A stretch of 64,000 nt of DNA, taken from contig CABJAB010000004.1 of the NCBI GenBank assembly GCA_902363445.1, forward strand, positions 369,600 through 433,599. Reading direction: 5' to 3'. The DNA is from Lachnospiraceae bacterium. Lineage in GTDB: Bacteria; Bacillota; Clostridia; Lachnospirales; Lachnospiraceae. Positions 1-8,369 of this stretch are shown one piece after another; positions within the stretch are counted from its first letter, which is position 1, and the number at the start of each line of letters is the position of its first letter. The notes under the pieces are model-generated. The model saw only the letters and a list, made by a program, of their open reading frames with translations, did not search any database and was not told where the DNA came from. A program made the translations under genes and the position numbers.

Positions 1-130
1 CGTGAAAGATTTCCCCCGGAGCGCCCAGCCGCTGCAGAAGCCGTTCTCTCACCGAAAGCGGTATCTGACTCAGCCCGCAGTACCAAAACCAATATTCCTG
101 CTCTGAAAATACGTTTATTTTTTTCTCCAT
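1..130 (-). CDS. dprA: DNA processing protein DprA, N-terminal part (cut by window edge)
   Basis: An open frame runs off the left edge and begins at an ATG at 130. Only about 43 residues are visible, starting MEKKINVFSEQEYWFWYCGL and continuing with a helix-hairpin-helix-like stretch around LSVRERLLQRLGAP. This resembles the N-terminus of DprA/Smf, the protein that loads RecA on incoming single-stranded DNA in transformation. It lies 44 bases downstream of comM on the same strand, and comM-dprA is a common pair in Bacillota. The catalytic or Rossmann part is outside the window, so the call depends on the N-terminus and the neighbour. Confidence 0.7.
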   Translation of the reverse strand, partial: MEKKINVFSEQEYWFWYCGLSQIPLSVRERLLQRLGAPGEIFH

Positions 131-174
131 AGCTCCTCTTCCTTCCTATATTATAGGGTTTATTTTCCAATTTT

Positions 175-1701
175 TTACATTTTATACAGTTTTGGGACCC
201 GGTAAAGAATCGCCTCCTTCAGATGTTTTTTCTCTACCATGGCAGCTCCCTCCAAATCCGCGATGGTCCTGGCCACTCTCAGGACCCGGTGATATGCCCT
301 GGCGCTCATTTCCATCGTATCAAAGGCTTTTTTCATAAACGCTTCTTCCTGTTTTCCCAATGGACAGTACTCCAATATCCTGCTGCCGGGTATGGAAGAA
401 TTATAAAGGATATCGGTTCCCGCAAATCGTTCTTTTTGTGCCAGTCTCGCCTTTTCCACCCGTTCCCGGATGAGGCTGGAGGCTTCCGCACGGCCGTTTT
501 TTTCCTGGAGTTCCCGAAACGGGAGCCGGTCCGCTGTCACACTGATATCGATTCTGTCCACCAGCGGACGGGACAATTTTCCCAAATATCTCTGTATCTG
601 CGGCACGGAGCATCTGCATTTATTTCTGTCTGGAAAATAACCGCAGGGACATGGATTCATGGCGGCCACCAACATGAATTTCGCCGGAAACTCATAGGAA
701 CCGTACAGCCGGGAGACCACTACCCGTTTTTCTTCCAGGGGCTGGCGCAGGGCCTCCAATGACGTCCTGGACATTTCCGGTAGCTCGTCCAGGAATAAAA
801 CGCCATGGCTGGCCAAAGACAGCTCTCCCGGCCTTGGGACTCGTCCCCCTCCGGTCAGCGCCGCCGCCGTGACCGTGTGATGGGGCGCCCGGAAAGGCCT
901 TTCCATAAGCAGGGCCGTCCCTTCCGGCATCAGTCCGCAGATGCTGTTGATTCGGCTGATCTCCAAACTTTCTGCCAGAGTAAGCTTGGGGAGAATACCC
1001 GGAATACACCTGGCGATCAAGGTTTTCCCCACGCCTGGAGGCCCCAGGAGCAGCAGATTATGCATTCCGGCAGCGGCGATCTCCGCCGCGCGTCTCGCCG
1101 TCTCCTGCCCTCTGATGTCCTTAAAATCCATTCCTGAATACCCGCCCTCCATACAGGAGGACAGGTCCACATGTACGGCTTTTCTCATATCCGGCTCCTT
1201 TAAAAGCTTCACCACCTCATTCAGATGTGAAGCGCCGCAGACCCGGATCATCTGATTCACCGCCCCTTCTTGCGCGTTTCCAACCGGTACCAGCATCTCA
1301 CTAAGTCCGGATTCCTGCGCGCAGGCGGCCAAAGCCATGACTCCGGCCACAGGCCGCAGCTCCCCGCCCAGCCCCAGTTCTCCTGCCAGCAGCAATCCTT
1401 CCAGGTTTTCGGCCGGTATGACATCCATTGCCGCCAAGACTGCTACAGCGACAGGCAGATCAAATAGAGTCCCGTCCTTTCTCACATCCGCCGGCGCCAA
1501 ATTTATGACGATTCTCTTTGGCGGAAGACGATAGCCCGCATTTTTTAACGCCGTCCGCACTCTGGAGGCGGCCTCCTTTACTTCAGTGGACAGCGCTCCG
1601 ACCATATCAAAACTCGGAAGCCCGTCACTCATATCCGCTTCCACCGTGACCAGCCGCCCTTCCATTCCCTGGATGGCGGCGCTATAGACTTTACTGTACA
1701 A
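175..1701 (-). CDS. comM: YifB/ComM family Mg chelatase-like AAA+ ATPase
   Basis: A 508-residue protein of the ComM/YifB family, a hexameric helicase that promotes branch migration during natural transformation in Gram-negative bacteria; its role in Clostridia is less clear. An N-terminal ChlI-like domain (about 20-140, with LPSFDMVG and NLAPADVRKDG) is followed by the AAA+ core with Walker A GPPGVGKT near residue 220, Walker B VLFLDELPE, and a C-terminal Mg-chelatase domain with cysteines in NPCPCGYFPD and CRCS. I take the TTG at 1701 as start because AAAGGAG lies 8 bases before it. The GTG at 1710 would nearly touch that ribosome site. It precedes dprA in the same direction. Confidence 0.92.
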   Translation of the reverse strand: MYSKVYSAAIQGMEGRLVTVEADMSDGLPSFDMVGALSTEVKEAASRVRTALKNAGYRLPPKRIVINLAPADVRKDGTLFDLPVAVAVLAAMDVIPAENLEGLLLAGELGLGGELRPVAGVMALAACAQESGLSEMLVPVGNAQEGAVNQMIRVCGASHLNEVVKLLKEPDMRKAVHVDLSSCMEGGYSGMDFKDIRGQETARRAAEIAAAGMHNLLLLGPPGVGKTLIARCIPGILPKLTLAESLEISRINSICGLMPEGTALLMERPFRAPHHTVTAAALTGGGRVPRPGELSLASHGVLFLDELPEMSRTSLEALRQPLEEKRVVVSRLYGSYEFPAKFMLVAAMNPCPCGYFPDRNKCRCSVPQIQRYLGKLSRPLVDRIDISVTADRLPFRELQEKNGRAEASSLIRERVEKARLAQKERFAGTDILYNSSIPGSRILEYCPLGKQEEAFMKKAFDTMEMSARAYHRVLRVARTIADLEGAAMVEKKHLKEAILYRVPKLYKM

Positions 1702-1881
1702 ATACTCCACTCCTTTCCAAATCTCAACTATGGATTTCAGAAAAATTTATTTGTTTTTGAGTAAACAATAAAGGAATACTGAAAGTACACCTGTATTAGT
1801 CTCTGTGCATTAACGTTTATTGGAAAATAAAAGAAAGTTTAAGAATGTATCAAAGATCAGATCAAGAAATATCAGAATTAA

Positions 1882-2645
1882 ATTCGGTTGTCAAAAATAT
1901 ACCTTTGAATACTTATAAAACAAATTTATCTTATGAATCAGATGAGACAGGAGGAAATCCGCTTCCATCCAGGCGGCTCGCTGGCAGCCGTAACCAGAAT
2001 TTTTACGGCCTCCAGTCGGTCCTTTCCAACTGACATGGATAAATCGATATTTTTCCATGTCAGATTCCAACAAAAATCCGCATGATATGCGATTTTTGCC
2101 TCCCTGCGTCCGGGAAAACTCTGCTAACGCCTTTACGGCACTCGCCTTACGATGGAATCGAATCATTCCTCCCGCTCCTCTTGCTGCGCCGAAATAAGCG
2201 CTCATTTGTTGTTAAAACCATTAGGGCGGCCCATCGCAGCCCGCTGCCGTTAGGCGCGCGGGCCGTGTGGATATCCACTCCTTTTCTGGAATCTAAGAAA
2301 TAAAATTTGTCCAATATCGTGCGGCAGGCAGGGCGCCGGCGGAAAGATTCCGGGCCGGCCTAAAGGTGAGCGTCGCAGGATAGCGGCCGGTGTTCCCCAG
2401 GCGGAGGGAGGCAGAAACGGAAAATCGGATTCCGTTTCTGAGCAAACCGGAGACAGAAAATCATAAAGATTTCCTGTCGACATGTGAGCGGTACTCCCGG
2501 AGCGGGGATTAAGCGGCCCCTGAATCGCCAGCGAACCGAAATCGTGACGGCCCGGAACTTCTGCCGGTGCCTAACTGGAGCGTAATCAGAATTTACTAAA
2601 ATGATTCCAAAAAATATTTTGTATCATACCTTTTAACAACCGAAT
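1882..2645 (-). repeat. Large modular intergenic repeat, copy 1 (full-length), with flanking inverted repeats
   Basis: The gap of nearly 1 kb between comM and the hydrolase gene is mostly one copy of a repeat found four times in the window; the core is about 1897-2630. Read on the minus strand it starts GTATGATACAAAATA, has a left module (GTCACGATTTCGGTTCGCTG), a middle module (2260-2480) with an 11-bp-arm hairpin at 2412-2440, and a right module with hairpins at 2071-2098 and 2030-2063. The core is bordered by an imperfect inverted repeat, ATTCGGTTGTCAAAA at 1882-1896 and its complement at 2631-2645. It contains short open frames that match frames in the other copies, but I do not call them genes. 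The rest of the gap, 1711-1881, shows nothing I recognise. Confidence 0.9.
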
Positions 2646-2679
2646 CAGACTTGTAAGTCATTGTTTCCCGCATGATCGT

Positions 2680-3639
2680 TCAATGCTTTGTTGACTCTTC
2701 CACAGCGGCATCCATCCATACTTTTATATCTTCAAATACGATACTTCTGTCCAGTTCATTGAGGATTTCATGACGGTCCCCCGGATAAAGCTTCATCTGG
2801 ACATGATGAAAACCCATGGACTGAAACTGCTTATAGCAGGCCCTGACTCCTTTTCCGTAGTTTCCCACGGGGTCTTCTTCTCCTGACACTATCAAGATCG
2901 GAAGCTCCCGGTTCATATTGCCGAAATCTTTTTTCTTCGCCAGGTCCACCAAAACGGTAAAGAAATCCCTGTACGCCCCCGCTGTAAAAATAAAGGTGCA
3001 GAAAGGGTCCCTGCAGTATGCGTCCACCGACTCTTCATTCTGGCTCAGCCAGTCATTCTCCGTCCGATGCTCTGGAATGCGCTTGTTATTTCCGCCTAAG
3101 GTCATCTTGTAAAGAAGACGGCTCCTGTAGCGGCTGCCCTTTATCCTGCAGATGATCTCAGCCAGGCACTTTCCTGTGGCAACAAGAGGCAGCCCCATAT
3201 ATCCGGTCCCCATGATGACGGCTCCATCCACTTTTCGGCTGCATCTGGTCAGATATTTTCTCGTAAAGAATGAACCCATACTGTGTCCCATGATATAGAC
3301 CGGCACATCCGGCCACAATTCCCTGGCTTTACATGTCAGACGGTAAATATCACCGATCACATGACGGTCACCGTCTTTCTCAGAAAAATACCCCAGCTCT
3401 TCCTCCGAGGCCGCCGTCTTTCCATGGCCCAGATGATCATGGCCGATCACTGCGTATCCTCTTTCCGCCAGATAGGAAGCAAATTCATCATACCGCTCCA
3501 CGTACTCCACCATGCCGTGCACAATCTGAAGCACCGCCTTTGCCTGCAAATCCGCAGGCTCCCATTTTATACAATGGAGCATCTGCCCCGAATCGCCCGA
3601 CTTCAAAAAAAACTCTTCTTTTCTTACCTTAGCCTCCAC
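2680..3639 (-). CDS. Alpha/beta hydrolase, monoacylglycerol lipase/lysophospholipase type
   Basis: A 319-residue serine hydrolase of the Hydrolase_4 (PldB-like) group, which usually cleaves acyl esters of monoglycerides or lysophospholipids; the substrate here is not known. The nucleophile elbow GHSMGS lies near residue 117, preceded by the family motif GHDHLGHG. A late Asp (SGEEDPVGN) and His (GDRHEIL) complete the triad. There is no signal peptide, so it is probably cytoplasmic. The start is GTG at 3639, with AAAGGAAG upstream. A minus-strand promoter with good spacing lies at 3691-3719. The gene stands alone, facing away from the lipoprotein gene, and its 3' side runs into repeat copy 1. 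Confidence 0.88.
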   Translation of the reverse strand: MEAKVRKEEFFLKSGDSGQMLHCIKWEPADLQAKAVLQIVHGMVEYVERYDEFASYLAERGYAVIGHDHLGHGKTAASEEELGYFSEKDGDRHVIGDIYRLTCKARELWPDVPVYIMGHSMGSFFTRKYLTRCSRKVDGAVIMGTGYMGLPLVATGKCLAEIICRIKGSRYRSRLLYKMTLGGNNKRIPEHRTENDWLSQNEESVDAYCRDPFCTFIFTAGAYRDFFTVLVDLAKKKDFGNMNRELPILIVSGEEDPVGNYGKGVRACYKQFQSMGFHHVQMKLYPGDRHEILNELDRSIVFEDIKVWMDAAVEESTKH

Positions 3640-3690
3640 TGGATCCGCTTCCTTTCTGTCTTTTTAAAACCATCATTTACCTGTGTTTTT

Positions 3691-3719
3691 ATTTTAATAC
3701 TTTCCCCCTCTCATGACAA
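3691..3719 (-). promoter_or_regulatory. Promoter for the alpha/beta hydrolase gene
   Basis: On the minus strand TTGTCA (3714-3719) and TAAAAT (3691-3696) are 17 bases apart, about 50 bases before the GTG start. This is a good sigma-A match. Confidence 0.6.
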
Positions 3720-3736
3720 GCCAGAGATTATTTTTC

Positions 3737-3765
3737 TTGCAACACTTTTCATTTCCGGATACACT
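3737..3765 (+). promoter_or_regulatory. Promoter for the lipoprotein gene
   Basis: TTGCAA (3737-3742) and TACACT (3760-3765) are 17 bases apart and lie about 47 bases before the TTG start at 3812. With the oppositely directed promoter at 3691-3719 it forms a divergent control region. Confidence 0.5.
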
Positions 3766-3811
3766 ACTTTTATGAAGGACTGTCATGTGTCGATCATAAA
3801 GGAGGTTATTA

Positions 3812-4690
3812 TTGAAAACTCATACTAAAAAGAAACGATGGAAAACAGGATTCTTCCTTGTGCTGGCCGGATGCCTCTTCCTTTCCGGCTGCGGCAAAAA
3901 GACGGAGGAACCAGAAACTACTGAAACCATGAAACCGGCGGGCAGCGAGGCAGCCTCTCCTGATTCTGAAGAAGCGCTCCGGGCCATGTATCTGACTTCC
4001 CCTGATGGGCAGATCTACTTTGTGGACATCCATAACGGTACCTTTTTCACTGCTCCAATCCCGGAAGAATTATACGATGCTTCCGGAAACCGCCTGTCTT
4101 CTGAGGATCTGAGCGCCGGATATATTCTGGATATCTATGGAAACGGCATCATGCTGGAAAGCTATCCAGGACAGTATCCCGGCGTTACCAAAATGGCGGT
4201 CGTAAAAGAGGGGACTGCAGAAGAAGCCGCCGTCTATCAGCACCTGATAGACGAAATTTATACGGAGCCGGATCCCAGTCAGCCGGCCTCCCTCAATCTG
4301 GAGTACCGCACTGAACAGGCTGCTGTGGCAGTCATGCTGACCAGAGGGAATTATACCTGGAGCTACACAGACGAAAACGGGGAAAAGCAGCAAGTAGTCG
4401 CCTGCGGCTCCCATATCCTCCAATGGGAAGAACTAGCGGACATTTCCCTGGACAGCGGTACGAAACTGACTCTGTCCGGTTCTCCCCAGCCGGATTCCGT
4501 CATGGTCACCAGATGGCCTGTGAGTTTATGGAAATCCGGTTCCACCGACACATCTTCCCAGGAAGAAACCGTGGAAACCACTCTGGAGGACGGCGTTTTC
4601 TGCATCCCCTCATCAGACTCGGGCTACGTCTATCTGATAGAAGCCACATGGCCTGAGGGAACTGTAGAATTTGGCTTCTATACGAAGTAA
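3812..4690 (+). CDS. Lipoprotein of unknown function
   Basis: A 292-residue protein exported and lipid-anchored: a basic start (KKKRWK), a hydrophobic stretch and the lipobox LSGC put the modified Cys at about residue 27. A Glu/Thr-rich spacer follows (EEPETTETMKPAGSEAASP). The mature part has motifs such as MYLTSPDGQIYFVD and VTKMAVVKEG but no family I can name. The C-terminal half looks beta-rich (SGTKLTLSGSPQPDSVMVTRW, then YLIEATWPEGTVEFGFYT), a pattern seen in DUF-type lipoproteins of Lachnospiraceae. The start is TTG, supported by AAAGGAGG 7 bases upstream. It ends shortly before the promoter of carbamate kinase. Confidence 0.8.
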   Translation: MKTHTKKKRWKTGFFLVLAGCLFLSGCGKKTEEPETTETMKPAGSEAASPDSEEALRAMYLTSPDGQIYFVDIHNGTFFTAPIPEELYDASGNRLSSEDLSAGYILDIYGNGIMLESYPGQYPGVTKMAVVKEGTAEEAAVYQHLIDEIYTEPDPSQPASLNLEYRTEQAAVAVMLTRGNYTWSYTDENGEKQQVVACGSHILQWEELADISLDSGTKLTLSGSPQPDSVMVTRWPVSLWKSGSTDTSSQEETVETTLEDGVFCIPSSDSGYVYLIEATWPEGTVEFGFYTK

Positions 4691-4728
4691 ACTTTGCCTG
4701 AAAATGCTATGAAAATCGGATAAGTCAT

Positions 4729-4736
4729 GGTATAAT
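4729..4736 (+). promoter_or_regulatory. Extended -10 promoter before carbamate kinase
   Basis: GGTATAAT is preceded by T, giving a TGGTATAAT extended -10 (TATAAT at 4731-4736). No clear -35 is seen. It lies about 65 bases before the ATG. Confidence 0.45.
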
Positions 4737-4802
4737 CTAGTCAGCGTCAGTTGACAAGAGCACGGACGCTGTTCTTTTTAATACAGAAATGAGGGGATTA
4801 CC

Positions 4803-5738
4803 ATGAATGAAAAAAAGATTGTAGTTGCCCTGGGCAGGAATGCTTTCGGCACTTTGTTCCCGGAGCAGAAAAAAGCTGTTGCAAAAGCCGCCAGTGCGAT
4901 CGCCGATCTGGTGGAAGAACGATATCAGATCGCCATCACGTTCAGCAACGGCCCCCAGGTGGGTATGCTTCACACTGCCATGACGGAATTCAGCCGTCTC
5001 TCGCCGGAATATACCGTAGCTCCTATGTCCGTATGCGGCGCACTGAGCCAGGGATACATCGGGTACGATCTGCAGAATGCCATCCGGACAGAGCTCCTGG
5101 ACCGCGGAATCTTTAAACCAGTTTCCACTGTTATCACGCAGGTGCGGGTGGATCCGTTTGACGAGGCTTTCAGCGAACCGTCCAAGGTGATCGGGCGGTA
5201 TATGAGTGAAGATGAAGCCAACGCGGAAGTGGCCAAAGGCAATTATGTGGTCAAAGAAGAAAAAGGATACCGCAGAATCGTTGCCGCTCCCAAACCCATC
5301 GATATATACGAAATAGACGCTATCCGGGCGCTGCTTGACGCCAACCAGCTGGTCATCGCGGCAGGCGGCGGCGGAATCCCCGTGCTTCAGCAGGGTACCA
5401 GGCTGAAGGGGGCCAGCGCGGTCATTGAAAAGGATCTGACGGCCGCCCGCATGGCCGATATGGTGGATGCTTCAGTCCTCCTCTTCCTGACGGGGACAGA
5501 AAAGGTCGCATTAAACTATCGGAAGCCGGATGAGATATTCCTGGACCGTCTCACTGTAGAAGAAGCCAAAAAGTATATGGAGGAAGGCCAGTTTGAAGCC
5601 GGATCCATGCTTCCGAAGATCGAAGCTTCCATTGAATTTGTTTCCGCATGTCCCGACCGAAAGGCAGTCATCACGGATTTATCCAAAGCTAAGGAAGGAC
5701 TCGCCGGTAAAACCGGGACTGTCATCACCGCCGATTAA
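4803..5738 (+). CDS. arcC: Carbamate kinase
   Basis: A 311-residue carbamate kinase, which makes ATP and carbamate from carbamoyl phosphate and ADP at the end of arginine deiminase or similar catabolic routes. The amino-acid-kinase fold begins IVVALGRNAFG, where most family members have GGNA, followed by TFSNGPQVGML, FKPVSTVITQVRVD and IAAGGGGIPV, with the C-terminal signature PKIEASIEFV. Length matches the family. The ATG at 4803 follows GAGGGG. No arginine deiminase or ornithine carbamoyltransferase gene is next to it, so the source of carbamoyl phosphate is not shown. The gene ends at a two-way terminator. Confidence 0.95.
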   Translation: MNEKKIVVALGRNAFGTLFPEQKKAVAKAASAIADLVEERYQIAITFSNGPQVGMLHTAMTEFSRLSPEYTVAPMSVCGALSQGYIGYDLQNAIRTELLDRGIFKPVSTVITQVRVDPFDEAFSEPSKVIGRYMSEDEANAEVAKGNYVVKEEKGYRRIVAAPKPIDIYEIDAIRALLDANQLVIAAGGGGIPVLQQGTRLKGASAVIEKDLTAARMADMVDASVLLFLTGTEKVALNYRKPDEIFLDRLTVEEAKKYMEEGQFEAGSMLPKIEASIEFVSACPDRKAVITDLSKAKEGLAGKTGTVITAD

Positions 5739-5766
5739 ACTCAGTTAAATATATTTCTGTAACTTA

Positions 5767-5812
5767 AAACTCACCGCAATGCAGTTTTCCTGCTTCGCGG
5801 TGAGTTTCTTTT
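5767..5812. terminator. Two-way terminator between arcC and the aminotransferase operon
   Basis: AAACTCACCGC (5767-5777) pairs with GCGGTGAGTTT (5797-5807). T-rich or A-rich tracts lie on both sides, so it can stop transcription from both converging units. Confidence 0.8.
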
Positions 5813-7004
5813 ACCGGTACTGCTCTGCCAGCTTCCGGAACGCATCCAAAGACCGTTCGATCATCTCCGTCTGCACACAATAGGCGATCCTCACATGTCC
5901 TGGGCAACCGAAATCATCTCCCGGGACCAGGAGGAGGTCAAACTTCTTCGCCTTTTCACAGAAGGCACCGGCATCCGGCTCCAGGGATCTGGGGAACAGA
6001 TAAAAAGCGCCGTCCGGTTTCACACAAGTATATCCCATCTCTGTCAGGGCATTAAACAGCAGATCCCTGTTTCTTCTGTATATGGAGATATCTGAGGTCT
6101 TTCCTGCACATTCTCCGACCACCTGCTGGAACAGGCTGGGCGCATTCACATACCCGAGCACGCGGCCCGCGCCGCAGACCGCCGCATAAGCGGCTTTCTG
6201 ATTCTCCATCTCATCGGGAACCACCACATATCCGATTCTTTCTCCCGGCAGCGACAGGGACTTACTGTAAGAATAACATATAAAGGTATTGTCATAGTAC
6301 TTAGTCAGATAAGGGACCTTCACATTTCCATAGACAATCTCCCGATAAGGCTCATCAGAAATCAGATAAATGGCATGGCCATATTCTTCCGATTTTCTCT
6401 TCATAAGCTCTGTCAGCTTTAGGATCGTGTCTTCTGAATAAACGGCTCCGGAAGGATTGTTGGGAGAATTGACAATGACTGCTTTTGTTTTAGGACCGAG
6501 CAGTTTCTCAAATTCTTCAAAGTGGATCTGGAAGCTGCCGGTATCCGCCGGCACCACCAGGAGCTTTGCTCCTGTTCCCTCTGCAAAAACTTTATATTCC
6601 GGAAAATAAGGGGCAAATGTGATAAATTCGTCTCCCTCCTCCGCCAATGCCTTGAAACAGATGCAAAGGGAGGCCGCGGCTCCAACCGTCATATAGAGAT
6701 TGTCTGCATGAAAATGGGTTCCGTGAGCTCTGTTTATGGACCCGGCAATGCGGCTTCTCACTCCTGCGTCCCCTTGGGCGCTGGTGTATCCGTGAAGCGC
6801 CGCCGATTCCTCTGTAGTCACTAGCTTCAGAATATTGTCCTCCACAGCCTGAGGCGCGGGAACATTGGGATTTCCCAAACTGAAATCAAAGACATTTTCT
6901 GCTCCCACCTCAGCCGCACGCTTTTTTCCAAACTCAAAAATTTCCCGAATCGTAGAGCGTCTGCTACCGAGCTCAACCATCTTCTCTGCAAACATCGCTG
7001 TCAT
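5811..7004 (-). CDS. Pyridoxal phosphate-dependent aminotransferase, class I
   Basis: A 397-residue fold-type I aminotransferase related to aspartate aminotransferases. Visible motifs are the N-terminal DFSLGNPNVPAPQAV, the Asn loop VNSPNNPSGAVYS, the Asp-binding ISDEPYREIVYG, the PLP lysine in YSYSKSLSLPGERIGY and the late Arg in GHVRIAYCV. The amino acid substrate cannot be told from sequence. It is the last gene of a minus-strand run after another aminotransferase, from which it is 15 bases apart, and it ends at the terminator at 5767-5812. A role in amino-acid interconversion with the neighbouring proC is an inference from position. Confidence 0.9.
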   Translation of the reverse strand: MTAMFAEKMVELGSRRSTIREIFEFGKKRAAEVGAENVFDFSLGNPNVPAPQAVEDNILKLVTTEESAALHGYTSAQGDAGVRSRIAGSINRAHGTHFHADNLYMTVGAAASLCICFKALAEEGDEFITFAPYFPEYKVFAEGTGAKLLVVPADTGSFQIHFEEFEKLLGPKTKAVIVNSPNNPSGAVYSEDTILKLTELMKRKSEEYGHAIYLISDEPYREIVYGNVKVPYLTKYYDNTFICYSYSKSLSLPGERIGYVVVPDEMENQKAAYAAVCGAGRVLGYVNAPSLFQQVVGECAGKTSDISIYRRNRDLLFNALTEMGYTCVKPDGAFYLFPRSLEPDAGAFCEKAKKFDLLLVPGDDFGCPGHVRIAYCVQTEMIERSLDAFRKLAEQYR

Positions 7005-7019
7005 CCTCCTCTTTTTCCG

Positions 7020-8294
7020 TTATCCCTGCTCTTTTAAAAGCTCATTTACACCGGACATCTTTACGCACAGGCAGAACAGATGGATTGCTTTATCCAGTTC
7101 CTCAGGCGTAGGATAGGTGGGCGCGATCCGGATATTACTGTCTTTCGGGTCCTTCTTATATGGATACGTGGCGCCGGCGCCTGTCATCACCACTCCGGCT
7201 TCCTTTGCAAACGCCACTGTCGCCTTGGCACAGCCGGGAAGCGTATCAAGGGCAATAAAATACCCGCCCTTCGGCTTCACCCAGGACGCAAGACCGGTTC
7301 CGCCCAGCTCTTCTTCCAAAGTATTCAGCACCATGTCAAATTTCGGCCGCAGGGCATCTCCCAGCTTCTTCATATGAGCGCGGATGTTATCAGCGGTCTT
7401 AAAATATTTTACATGTCGGAGCTGATTCAATTTATCATATCCGATTGTCTGTACTGTCATATGTTTCTTGATCTCGGCCACATTGGACTCGCTGGCAGCC
7501 ATGACCGCCAGCCCCGCGCCGGGAAACGTAATCTTTGATGTGGAGAAAAAGTAAAGAATCCTGTCCTCATTCCCGCAGACTTCCGCCGCCTTAAAAATAT
7601 CTTTGAGCGCCACTTCCTCATAAATATGATGGACGCCATAGGCATTGTCCCAGAAAATCCGGAAATCCTTCGCCGCCGTCTTCATGGAAGCCAGTCTGTC
7701 CACAGTCTCATCTGTATAGCAGGCGCCCAGAGGATTGGAATGGAGCGGAACACACCAAATACCTTTGATGGCCTCGTCCTCCGCCGCCATTTTTTCCACC
7801 ACGTCCATATCCGGTCCGTCTGCTGTCATAGGCACCGGAATCATCTCGATCCCCATGTCCTCTGTCACGGCAAAGTGCCTGTCATATCCCGGGCTCGGGC
7901 AAAGGAACTTGATCCCCTTTACATCCTTCCAGGGCTTTTCTCCCTGGGTACCGAAAAGCATCAGCCTCATCATCTCATCATACATCAGGTTCAGGCTGGA
8001 GCTTCCACCCACGATGATCTTTTCCGCGGGGATACCCAGCAGGTCAGAAAACAGGCGCTTAGCCTCCGGTATTCCATCCAGCACTCCATAGTTCCTGGCA
8101 TCCAGGCCAGACTCTGTATGGTAGTCGTCCAACGCTGTCAAAAGTCCGTTGGTAAGGTCCAGCTGAGCGGCGGCAGGCTTTCCCCTGGACATATCCAGTT
8201 TAAGGCCCTGCGCCTTAAAGTCCTCATACTGCTTCTGCAGCTCCTTCTGCAGCTCTAAAAGCTCTTCCTTCGTCATCTCCGTGACTTTCTTCAT
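7020..8294 (-). CDS. Aminotransferase, subgroup 1c aspartate aminotransferase type
   Basis: A 424-residue PLP enzyme of the Pfam Aminotran_MocR (PF12897) type, as in the Corynebacterium aspartate aminotransferase. Supporting motifs are LDMSRGKPAAAQLDL, VGGSSSLNLMYDEM, WCVPLHSNPLGACYTD and the PLP lysine in FFSTSKITFPGAGLAVM. The start is the ATG at 8294, because GGAAGGAG lies 6-7 bases upstream; an in-frame ATG 30 bases earlier lacks a site. It differs clearly from the next aminotransferase, so this pair is not a recent duplication. It sits between proC and the other aminotransferase. Confidence 0.9.
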   Translation of the reverse strand: MKKVTEMTKEELLELQKELQKQYEDFKAQGLKLDMSRGKPAAAQLDLTNGLLTALDDYHTESGLDARNYGVLDGIPEAKRLFSDLLGIPAEKIIVGGSSSLNLMYDEMMRLMLFGTQGEKPWKDVKGIKFLCPSPGYDRHFAVTEDMGIEMIPVPMTADGPDMDVVEKMAAEDEAIKGIWCVPLHSNPLGACYTDETVDRLASMKTAAKDFRIFWDNAYGVHHIYEEVALKDIFKAAEVCGNEDRILYFFSTSKITFPGAGLAVMAASESNVAEIKKHMTVQTIGYDKLNQLRHVKYFKTADNIRAHMKKLGDALRPKFDMVLNTLEEELGGTGLASWVKPKGGYFIALDTLPGCAKATVAFAKEAGVVMTGAGATYPYKKDPKDSNIRIAPTYPTPEELDKAIHLFCLCVKMSGVNELLKEQG

Positions 8295-8369
8295 TGTAAC
8301 TGCTCCTTCCTGGCCATGGGCCATATCCCTTTTTCACCTGACATATTCAACAATGCCCCTAATTGGCCT

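Noticed and set aside
1891..2205. A protein-coding gene of 104 codons in repeat copy 1
   Set aside because: It overlaps strong covarying hairpins of a repeat family and has no clear ribosome site; kept as a finding, not as a gene.
7626..8258. Plus-strand open frame of 210 codons opposite the aminotransferase
   Set aside because: Antisense to a well-supported gene with full PLP motifs; low-complexity His/Arg-rich product.
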